Translations under genes and position numbers: made by a program | In this document: piece by piece, positions 1 through 5,051 of the stretch | Position numbering within the stretch: position 1 is the first letter of the stretch | Layout: every line of letters starts with the position of its first letter | Notes under the pieces: generated by a model | Database searches by the model: none | Told to the model about the DNA's origin: nothing | What the model saw: only the letters and a program-made list of their open reading frames with translations | NCBI GenBank assembly: GCA_017613055.1 | Contig: JAGAES010000062.1 | Location: 1-5,051, forward strand | Source of the DNA: Lachnospiraceae bacterium | GTDB taxonomy: Bacteria > Bacillota_A > Clostridia > Lachnospirales > Lachnospiraceae | Length of the DNA: 5,051 bases | Direction of reading: 5' to 3'

Positions 1-776
1 GTATGATTAAGTATTTCATTCAGAAGTCCATCGGTAAGCGCCGTTTCAATAAGCCCATGGTCAGCATCTGTGTTCCGAGCAGCGCGACCGAGGTATAGAA
101 TAAGGCGGTTGAGGACGCAACCTACGAGGCCGGAGCCCGTTTCGTTAAGATTATCGAGGAACCGATTGCGGCGGCAATCGGAGCCGGAATTGACATCAGC
201 AAGCCGTGTGGCAACATGGTTGTCGACATCGGCGGCGGCACGACCGATATCGCCGTGACCAGTCTCGGCGGCGCCGTAGTCAGCACATCGGTCAAGGTGG
301 CCGGCGACGACTTCGACGAAGCGATTGTCCGCTACATGAGAAGAAAGCACAACCTTCTGATCGGTGAGCGCACCGCTGAGGAAGTGAAGATTAAAATCGG
401 CGCCTGCTATGCGCGTCCGGAGACGCTTTCCATGGAGGTACGCGGCCGTAACCTCGTAACCGGTCTTCCGAAGACAATCTCGTTAACGAGTGAGGAGACC
501 GAAGAAGCGCTCCGCGAGACGACCTCGCAGATTATCGAGGCGATTCACCAGGCGCTTGAGAGCACGCCTCCGGAGCTGGCGGCGGACATCGCGGACCGCG
601 GTATCGTACTGACCGGCGGCGGTTCCCTTCTGTACGGCCTTGAGGACCTCATTGAAGAGAAGACCGGCATCCGCACCATGACCGCCGAGAACCCGAAGCT
701 CTGTGTGGCAATCGGAACGGGACGGTACGTGGAGATGATGAACAGCCACAACCGGAAGAAACTGTCCATCACCTGA
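1..776 (+). pseudogene. mreB: MreB/Mbl-family rod-shape actin, 5' end outside the window, interrupted by an in-frame TAG
   Basis: MreB and Mbl are bacterial actins that form membrane-associated filaments and guide lateral cell-wall synthesis. Reading from base 3, the frame gives an MreB-like stretch (MIKYFIQKSIGKRRF), then a stop at 96-98, then continues in the same frame to TGA at 774-776. After the stop come the conserved EEPIAAAIGAG segment, the phosphate-binding motif VVDIGGGTTDIAV (about 219-257), AGDDFDEAI, GERTAEEVKIKIG, EVRGRNL and the adenosine-binding LTGGGSLLYGLEDLI near 610-652. The C-terminus looks complete. The ATG at 216 opens the longest uninterrupted frame but lies inside the ATPase domain and has no Shine-Dalgarno, so it is not a credible native start. 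Identity to the family is clear; MreB and Mbl paralogues cannot be separated from this part. The gene is either a recent nonsense pseudogene or carries a base-call error, because the rest looks fully constrained. It would normally be co-oriented with recD2 downstream. Confidence 0.8.
96..98 (+). other. Premature in-frame amber stop codon in the mreB-like gene
   Basis: The codons before it read PSSATEV and those after read NKAVEDATYEAGAR, which is the MreB segment usually written PSGxTEVEKxAVEDA. The stop replaces the usual glutamate, so a single G-to-T change (GAG to TAG) explains it. The frame is the same on both sides, so no insertion or deletion is needed. Truncation here would remove most of the actin fold. 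Confidence 0.9.
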
Positions 777-837
777 TTGATTTTTGGCATTTACCGGGGA
801 CATAGCGGATGGCTGTCCCATCATACGGACGGAACAT

Positions 838-3081
838 ATGGAACAGCGCGAAGGCTATATTGAACATATCAAATACCGGAATCCGGACAACGGCTACACA
901 ATCTTCACTCTCTCCATGACGGGGGATGAGGAGGAATTGACCTGCGTCGGAAACTTTCCGGTAATCAGTGAAGGCGAGTATGTCGTCGTTGAAGGCAATA
1001 TGACCGTGCACAGCATGTACGGCGAGCAGATGCAGGTCACCGGCTTTACGGTGAGCATCCCGAAGGACAGCCTCTCAATGGAACGGTATCTCGGTTCGGG
1101 AGCCATCAAGGGCATCGGCCTGACGATGGCGTCGCGGATCGTGAAAAAGTTCGGCGACAGCACCTTCCGCATCATCGAGCGCGAGCCCGAGCGGCTCGCC
1201 GAAATCAAAGGAATCAGCGAACGAATGGCCCGCGATATCTATGCCCAGTTTAAGGAAAAACAGGGCATGCGCGAGGCCATGATGTATCTTCAGAGGTATT
1301 CGATTACCGGCTCTCTCGCCGTGAAGATTTATAAGCAGTACGGCGCGGAGATGCGGAACGTTTTAGAGAAGGACCCGTACCGCCTGACAGAGGATATCTC
1401 GGGCGTCGGCTTCAAAACGGCCGACGTGATTGCAATGAGCATGGGAATTCAGGCGGATTCGGAGAACCGGATCCGTGCGGGCGTCCTGTACGCGCTGCAG
1501 CTTGCGGCGCAGTACGGCCATGTCTACCTGCCGGAAGGGGAATTGTACCGGTATTGCATGGAGCTTCTCGGCGTGCCGTTTGAACTGCTTGAGCATATCG
1601 TGAATGAGCTGACGGTCGATAGGAAGCTTATCGCCAAGACGAAGGATTCCGCAGACGGAAGCGAAGAGCGGCAGGTGTACGCGGCAGTGTCCTTCTTCAC
1701 GGAGCTCGGCGTGGCACGGATGCTTCACGACCTGAACCGTCTTGACGAAATCAGCGAGGAAGCGGTCGCAAGACAGCTCGAAAAGATTGAGGACAACCTC
1801 GACATCGAACTCGATGACATCCAGCGGCGTGCCGTTTTCGAAGCGGCGCGGAGCGGCGTCTTCATTCTGACGGGCGGTCCCGGTACCGGTAAGACTACTA
1901 CGATCAATGCGATTATCTCCCTTTTCGAAAGCAAAGGGCTTCAGATTCTTCTGGCGGCGCCGACGGGGCGTGCGGCCAAGCGCATGACCGAAGCGACCGG
2001 ACGCGAAGCAAGAACGATTCACCGGCTTCTCGAGGTGTCCCGCATGACCGAAGAGAACGGCGAATTCCGGCGCGGCATGTTCATGCGGAATGAGGACAAT
2101 CCGCTCGAAGCGGACGTCGTCATCATCGATGAGATGTCGATGGTCGATATCTATCTGATGAACGCGTTGTTACATGCGATTCCGGTCGGGACGCGGCTTA
2201 TCCTTGTGGGCGATTCGAACCAGCTTCCGAGCGTCGGCCCGGGCAACGTACTTAGGGATATTCTCGCAAGCGGCGCATTTCCCTTCGTGTGCCTGACGAA
2301 GATCTTCCGGCAGGCCGAAGAGAGCGACATTATCGTCAACGCGCACAAAATCAACAACGGCGAGGACATCCGCCTCGACAACAAGAGCAAGGACTTCTTT
2401 ATGATGCGGCGGTCGGATCCGCAGGTGATCATCCGCGAAGTCTGTGCGCTTGTAAGGGATAAGCTTCCGAAATACGTCGGGGCGTCTTCTGCGGACATCC
2501 AGGTGCTGACCCCGATGCGGAAAGGCGAGCTCGGCGTCGAAAACCTGAACCGCGTGCTGCAGGAATTCATCAACCCGCCCGAGGACGGAAAGCAGGAGCA
2601 CGAAACGCACGGTGTGTGCTTCCGCGAGGGCGACAAGGTCATGCAGATCAAGAATAATTACCAGATGGAGTGGGAAGTCAGGAGCGCGCGCGGAATCGTA
2701 AGGGATGCCGGCACCGGAATCTACAACGGCGACATCGGGATTATTATGAGTATAAACCGCTTCGCCGAAGAGATGGAGATTCAGTTCGACGACGGGCGGA
2801 CCGTGCAGTACCCGTTCGGCTCGCTTGAAGACCTTGAGCATGCCTACGCGGTGACGATTCACAAGTCGCAGGGAAGCGAGTACCCGGCAGTTGTTTTGCC
2901 GATTTTGTCCGGGCCGAGGATGCTTCTCTCGAGAAACCTGTTATATACGGCGGTAACGCGTGCCGTCAGCTGTGTGACGATTGTCGGAAGCGACGAAATG
3001 ATCCGTCACATGATTAAAAACGCGAACGAGCAGAAGCGGTACACCGGTCTTTGCGACCGGATCCGGGAGATTACAGCGTAA
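838..3081 (+). CDS. recD2: RecD2-type ATP-dependent DNA helicase (YrrC family), complete
   Basis: RecD2 is a superfamily 1B 5'-to-3' DNA helicase that acts in DNA repair and replication-fork maintenance in bacteria, often without RecBC. From ATG 838 the protein is 747 residues, typical for the family. It opens with the usual RecD2 N-terminus (EGYIEHIKYRN, an OB-fold-like region to about residue 78), followed by helix-hairpin-helix segments (GSGAIKGIG 86-94, IKGIS 123-127, ISGVGFKTAD 187-196). The motor motifs are all present: Walker A GGPGTGKT 346-353, motif Ia AAPTGRAAKRM 373-383, Walker B DEMSMVD 431-437, motif III GDSNQLPSVG 458-467, motif IV FRQ 490-492, motif V around VTIHKSQGSE 672-681, and motif VI YTAVTRA 703-709 with arginine 708. 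A TTG at 784 would add 18 unconserved residues and has no ribosome site, so 838 is preferred, although its own Shine-Dalgarno is weak (GGA at 831-833). No key residue is missing. Confidence 0.96.
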   Translation: MEQREGYIEHIKYRNPDNGYTIFTLSMTGDEEELTCVGNFPVISEGEYVVVEGNMTVHSMYGEQMQVTGFTVSIPKDSLSMERYLGSGAIKGIGLTMASRIVKKFGDSTFRIIEREPERLAEIKGISERMARDIYAQFKEKQGMREAMMYLQRYSITGSLAVKIYKQYGAEMRNVLEKDPYRLTEDISGVGFKTADVIAMSMGIQADSENRIRAGVLYALQLAAQYGHVYLPEGELYRYCMELLGVPFELLEHIVNELTVDRKLIAKTKDSADGSEERQVYAAVSFFTELGVARMLHDLNRLDEISEEAVARQLEKIEDNLDIELDDIQRRAVFEAARSGVFILTGGPGTGKTTTINAIISLFESKGLQILLAAPTGRAAKRMTEATGREARTIHRLLEVSRMTEENGEFRRGMFMRNEDNPLEADVVIIDEMSMVDIYLMNALLHAIPVGTRLILVGDSNQLPSVGPGNVLRDILASGAFPFVCLTKIFRQAEESDIIVNAHKINNGEDIRLDNKSKDFFMMRRSDPQVIIREVCALVRDKLPKYVGASSADIQVLTPMRKGELGVENLNRVLQEFINPPEDGKQEHETHGVCFREGDKVMQIKNNYQMEWEVRSARGIVRDAGTGIYNGDIGIIMSINRFAEEMEIQFDDGRTVQYPFGSLEDLEHAYAVTIHKSQGSEYPAVVLPILSGPRMLLSRNLLYTAVTRAVSCVTIVGSDEMIRHMIKNANEQKRYTGLCDRIREITA

Positions 3082-3082
3082 G

Positions 3083-3099
3083 GTGCCGCAAAGCGGCAC
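3083..3099 (+). other. Perfect intercistronic stem-loop after recD2
   Basis: GTGCCGC (3083-3089) and GCGGCAC (3093-3099) form a 7-bp perfect stem with an AAA loop, starting two bases after the recD2 stop codon. No T-run follows, so it is not a canonical intrinsic terminator. It may stabilise or help process the mRNA between recD2 and the next gene. A 10-bp palindrome, CGGAATTCCG (3099-3108), overlaps its right edge by one base. Confidence 0.5.
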
Positions 3100-3109
3100 G
3101 GAATTCCGA

Positions 3110-3115
3110 AAGGAG
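3110..3115 (+). promoter_or_regulatory. Strong Shine-Dalgarno of the nucleotidyltransferase gene
   Basis: AAGGAG lies five bases before ATG 3121. It is the best ribosome binding site in the window and fixes the start of the downstream gene. By contrast, recD2 and comF have weaker sites, which suggests that this gene may be translated more strongly than its neighbours. Confidence 0.8.
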
Positions 3116-3120
3116 AGACT

Positions 3121-4035
3121 ATGGACACTACACTCGTGATTATGGCAGCAGGCATGGGCAGCCGTTTCGGCGGAGGCATCAAGCAGCTCGAAAAAGTCGG
3201 ACCGAGCGGCGAAATCATTATGGATTACTCCATTTACGCAGCGAAGGAGGCAGGCTTTAACAAAGTTGTCTTCATAATCCGGCGCGACCTCGAGGCGGAT
3301 TTCCGCGAGATTATCGGAAACCGGATTGAGAAGTACATCGATGTGGAGTACGTCTTCCAGGAGATGGAGAACATCCCCGAAGGCTTCACGGTTCCGGAAG
3401 GAAGAAAGAAGCCGTGGGGCACCGGCCAGGCCGTGCTTTCCTGCATCGGCGTGCTGAAGACGCCGTTCGTTGTCATCAATGCGGACGATTTCTACGGGAA
3501 GGAAGCTTTCCGCGCGACGCATGACTATCTGGTGAACCTTCCTGCGGGCAGCAAGCATGATTACTGCATGGCGGGGTTCATCCTCGGGAACACGTTAAGC
3601 GACCACGGCGAAGTAACCCGCGGAGTGTGCGAAGTTAAGGAAGGACGCCTTTCTACAGTTGAAGAACGATTTGCTCTGAAGCGTGAGGGAGACGTTGTTG
3701 TCGGTGCTGACGCGGCGGGAAATGCCATGACTTTCGACCCGAACGTTCCGGTATCGATGAATCTGTGGGGCTTCACCCCGGATTTCCTTGACGAGCTGCA
3801 GGCAAACTTCGCGAAGTTCCTTTCGACCGAGGCTGTGGCGAATCCTTTAAAGGCTGAGTATCTGCTTCCGCAGTTGGTCGGCGAGATGGTACGCGCGGGA
3901 CGCGCAAGCGTAGCGGTTCTTCCGACCTACGACAAATGGTTCGGCGTCACCTACAAGGAGGACAAGCCGCTGTTCGTTGAGTCGATTAAGCAGAGAATCG
4001 CCGCAGGGGATTTCCCGGAGTCGACGTTCCAGTAA
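3121..4035 (+). CDS. Sugar-phosphate nucleotidyltransferase-like protein (NTP-transferase fold), substrate unknown
   Basis: The 304-residue protein looks like a GT-A-fold nucleotidyltransferase, the family that joins a sugar phosphate (or similar alcohol phosphate) to an NTP with release of pyrophosphate. The N-terminal nucleotide-binding loop is AAGMGSRFGGGIKQL (9-23); lysine 21 fits the catalytic lysine of the usual G-G-x-G-T-R...P-K signature, but isoleucine stands where proline is expected. KPWGTGQAV (97-105) fits the base/sugar-binding segment, and INADDFYG (119-126) the metal-binding aspartate region (probably D122). TYDKWFGVTYKED (269-281) may supply the second metal ligand (D271); that assignment is inferred. 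No signal peptide or membrane segment is visible, so it is presumably cytoplasmic. The ATG follows a strong AAGGAG. It lies 39 bases after recD2 and 81 bases before comF, with no sugar-pathway or kinase gene visible to indicate a substrate. Fold assignment is firm; UTP-glucose-1-phosphate uridylyltransferase or a lipid/wall-sugar enzyme are only possibilities. Confidence 0.88.
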   Translation: MDTTLVIMAAGMGSRFGGGIKQLEKVGPSGEIIMDYSIYAAKEAGFNKVVFIIRRDLEADFREIIGNRIEKYIDVEYVFQEMENIPEGFTVPEGRKKPWGTGQAVLSCIGVLKTPFVVINADDFYGKEAFRATHDYLVNLPAGSKHDYCMAGFILGNTLSDHGEVTRGVCEVKEGRLSTVEERFALKREGDVVVGADAAGNAMTFDPNVPVSMNLWGFTPDFLDELQANFAKFLSTEAVANPLKAEYLLPQLVGEMVRAGRASVAVLPTYDKWFGVTYKEDKPLFVESIKQRIAAGDFPESTFQ

Positions 4036-4043
4036 GATTCTGT

Positions 4044-4101
4044 TCCCGGAGAGTTCTCCGGGATTAACCCGGAAGACCTGCTTCCGGCGGGCGCAGCGCC
4101 C
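4044..4101 (+). terminator. Cluster of three consecutive stem-loops between the nucleotidyltransferase gene and comF (terminator/attenuator candidate)
   Basis: Three perfect hairpins fill most of the 81-base gap. Hairpin 1 pairs TCCCGGAG (4044-4051) with CTCCGGGA (4056-4063), loop AGTT. Hairpin 2 pairs CCGGAAG (4069-4075) with CTTCCGG (4081-4087), loop ACCTG. Hairpin 3 pairs GGGCG (4089-4093) with CGCCC (4097-4101), loop CAG. None is followed by a T-run, so intrinsic termination is doubtful. CCCGGA occurs twice (4045-4050 and 4068-4073), so the right arm of hairpin 1 could pair instead with the left arm of hairpin 2. The structures are directly visible; the regulatory role is inferred. Confidence 0.35.
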
Positions 4102-4108
4102 GAATTGT

Positions 4109-4114
4109 GAGGGG
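4109..4114 (+). promoter_or_regulatory. Probable Shine-Dalgarno of comF
   Basis: GAGGGG ends two bases before ATG 4117, or GAGG lies four bases before it. The spacing is short, but the start is supported by the protein, whose first residues (FSILDVLYPPRCPIC) match the usual ComF N-terminus. The site begins eight bases after the third upstream hairpin. Confidence 0.55.
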
Positions 4115-4116
4115 TT

Positions 4117-4848
4117 ATGTTTTCTATCTTAGATGTTCTGTACCCGCCCCGTTGCCCGATCTGCGACGGGGTGCGGTTATCTTCGGAGCCGGTCTGCTGT
4201 CCGGCCTGTCTTAAAAAGATTCCTTTCATCTCCGAGCCGTACTGCATGTGCTGTGGCCGTCCGCTTTCAAAGAAAGAGCAGGAATTCTGTTTCGACTGTT
4301 CCCGCAGGAAGAGAAGCTATTCCGGCGGCATTTCGCTTGCCGTCTATGAGGGGCTCTGGAAGGACTCGGTCGTCCGTTTCAAGTTCCATAAACGGGAAGA
4401 GTATGCCTCGTGGTACGCGGAGCAGGCCGTAAAGCTTTTTGAGGACCGGCTGCGCGTTCTTAACGCGGACACAATCGCCGCGGTTCCGATGCACGAAAGA
4501 AAGGTCCGGAAACGCGGCTACAACCAGGCCGAAAGCTTTGCTTACGAGCTGTCCGTCCGGACGGGCATTCCGCTTGTGAAGGGGGTGCTGCTTCGGACGC
4601 GCTTCACGATACCGCAGAAGGAACTGAACGACATCGCAAGGCTTCAGAACCTGACGATGGCATTTGCCGTAGACGAAGAGAAGCTTGCTGCATACAAAAA
4701 GGACCACGCCTTTAAAAGGGTGATCCTTGTCGATGACATCTATACGACCGGCAGCACGATGGAAGCGTGCGCGCGGCTTTTACGAAAGGCCGGCGCAGCC
4801 TATGTGACGCCGGTGACGGTTGCGGTCGCGGGCGGATACGAGGCGTAA
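4117..4848 (+). CDS. comF: ComF family protein (zinc ribbon plus phosphoribosyltransferase domain)
   Basis: ComF-family proteins are linked to uptake of transforming DNA in competent bacteria, but many carriers are not known to be competent and the biochemical role is unsettled. The 243-residue protein has the expected two parts. The first 65 or so residues hold paired CxxC motifs: C13/C16 and C28/C31, then C43/C46 and C58/C61, consistent with a double zinc ribbon; C27 and C45 are extra. The rest is a type I phosphoribosyltransferase domain: AAVPMHERKVRKRGYNQAE (121-139) is the family signature, and VILVDDIYTTGST (202-214) is the PRPP-binding loop with both aspartates intact. Length is normal for ComF. 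The gene follows the nucleotidyltransferase gene after a hairpin-rich 81-base gap, and its TAA directly abuts the stop of the opposing cvfB gene. No comEA/comEC-type uptake gene lies in the window, so competence cannot be inferred. Confidence 0.94.
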   Translation: MFSILDVLYPPRCPICDGVRLSSEPVCCPACLKKIPFISEPYCMCCGRPLSKKEQEFCFDCSRRKRSYSGGISLAVYEGLWKDSVVRFKFHKREEYASWYAEQAVKLFEDRLRVLNADTIAAVPMHERKVRKRGYNQAESFAYELSVRTGIPLVKGVLLRTRFTIPQKELNDIARLQNLTMAFAVDEEKLAAYKKDHAFKRVILVDDIYTTGSTMEACARLLRKAGAAYVTPVTVAVAGGYEA

Positions 4849-4859
4849 TCAGGCCTCGT
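4838..4859. terminator. Inverted repeat spanning the abutting comF and cvfB stop codons (possible bidirectional terminator)
   Basis: ACGAGGC (4838-4844) pairs perfectly with GCCTCGT (4853-4859) around an 8-base loop that holds nearly all of both stop codons. CGG (4833-4835) and CCG (4860-4862) could add three pairs beyond a 2-base bulge. Neither strand has a T-run after the stem, so efficiency as an intrinsic terminator is doubtful. Part of the symmetry arises because both proteins end in Glu-Ala encoded on opposite strands. Confidence 0.3.
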
Positions 4860-5051
4860 CCGTAAGGCGGATGCCGTCCTCGCCGATTGTAATCAGGCGC
4901 TCGCGGTACAGGTGCCCGACGGCGCGCTTGAAAGCGGCTTTACTCAGGCAGAAGCGCGCGCGGATGGCGTCTGCGTCGCTCTTATCGTTGTACGGCAGGA
5001 ACCCGCCTGCGCCCTTCAGGGACGAAAGAATGAGGCGGGCGTCGGCGTCCA
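4849..5051 (-). CDS. cvfB: CvfB/YitL-type S1 RNA-binding protein, C-terminal winged-helix end only
   Basis: The minus strand encodes 66 residues ending at TGA (4849-4851), and the frame runs off the right edge of the window, so the start and the S1 domains lie outside. The visible part, with LKGAGGFLPYNDKSD, then ARFCLSKAAFKRAVGHLY, then RLITIGEDGIRL, matches the C-terminal winged-helix domain of CvfB/YitL, where a glycine-rich FLP-x-DKSD turn precedes a recognition helix of the S-K-x-x-F-K-R-A type. In Staphylococcus, CvfB is an RNA-binding factor affecting virulence genes and in other Firmicutes its role is less clear. The gene is convergent with comF with no intergenic base. Family assignment rests on this short domain alone, but the motif pattern is distinctive. 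Confidence 0.75.
   Translation of the reverse strand, partial: DADARLILSSLKGAGGFLPYNDKSDADAIRARFCLSKAAFKRAVGHLYRERLITIGEDGIRLTDEA

Noticed and set aside
99..215. Frameshift as the cause of the mreB interruption
   Set aside because: MreB-like residues continue in the same frame directly before and after the TAG, so a substitution is sufficient.
70..258. Plus-strand frame starting with GTG inside mreB
   Set aside because: It is the out-of-frame shadow of the mreB reading frame and is rich in Arg, Ser and Pro; the conserved MreB sequence is in the other frame.
777..806. Promoter upstream of recD2 (TTGATT at 777-782)
   Set aside because: The -35-like box is fair, but the best -10 candidate at suitable spacing (CATAGC, 801-806) matches only three of six consensus bases.
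797..819. Hairpin GGGACA / TGTCCC between mreB and recD2
   Set aside because: Only 6 bp with an 11-base loop and no T-run; too weak to call a terminator.
1363..2022. Long minus-strand open frame (219 codons) inside recD2
   Set aside because: It lies opposite a fully motif-supported helicase gene and shows no recognisable domain; GC-rich codon use readily leaves the reverse strand open.
2170..2862. Minus-strand open frame (230 codons) inside recD2
   Set aside because: Shadow of recD2, with low-complexity composition rich in Arg, Val and Asp, and no family resemblance.
2941..3558. Minus-strand open frame (205 codons) across the recD2/nucleotidyltransferase junction
   Set aside because: It overlaps two real genes and the structured gap, with no motif of its own.
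1..5051. Mobile elements, CRISPR repeats, tRNA or rRNA genes, phage or defence genes
   Set aside because: No transposase, regularly spaced repeats, cloverleaf-like segment or defence domain was seen; almost all the sequence is accounted for by housekeeping genes of similar composition.

Overview
The window is about 5 kb of GC-rich bacterial chromosome; single lines I counted by hand gave roughly 58-62% G+C. It carries core housekeeping genes and no mobile element, phage gene, CRISPR array or RNA gene that I can see. The gene content (an MreB/Mbl-type actin, a RecD2-type helicase, a ComF-type phosphoribosyltransferase and a CvfB/YitL-type RNA-binding protein) and the close match to clostridial versions point to a Gram-positive Firmicute. 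I infer a relatively GC-rich member of the Lachnospiraceae/Clostridia. I could not run a database search to confirm this.

Layout from left to right. Bases 1-776 (+) hold the 3' two thirds or so of an mreB/mbl rod-shape gene, interrupted by an in-frame TAG at 96-98. Bases 838-3081 (+) hold a complete recD2 helicase with all its motor motifs. Bases 3121-4035 (+) hold a sugar-phosphate nucleotidyltransferase-like gene with its own strong ribosome binding site. Bases 4117-4848 (+) hold a ComF-family gene with paired zinc ribbons and an intact PRPP-binding motif. Bases 4849-5051 (-) hold the C-terminal winged-helix end of a cvfB/yitL gene, which meets comF tail to tail with no base between the two stop codons.

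The four plus-strand genes are closely packed (gaps of 61, 39 and 81 bases), and I see no convincing promoter or U-tract terminator between them, so they could be co-transcribed. They do not form one pathway: cell shape, DNA repair, nucleotide-sugar or related activation, and a DNA-uptake/phosphoribosyltransferase-type protein. The gaps around the nucleotidyltransferase gene are rich in perfect stem-loops: one after recD2 and three in a row before comF.

The most notable observations are the nonsense codon in an otherwise well-conserved mreB-like gene, the three-hairpin leader with alternative pairing before comF, the nucleotidyltransferase of unclear substrate sitting between recD2 and comF, and the inverted repeat across the abutting comF and cvfB stop codons. 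I did not find a clearly new biological system here.
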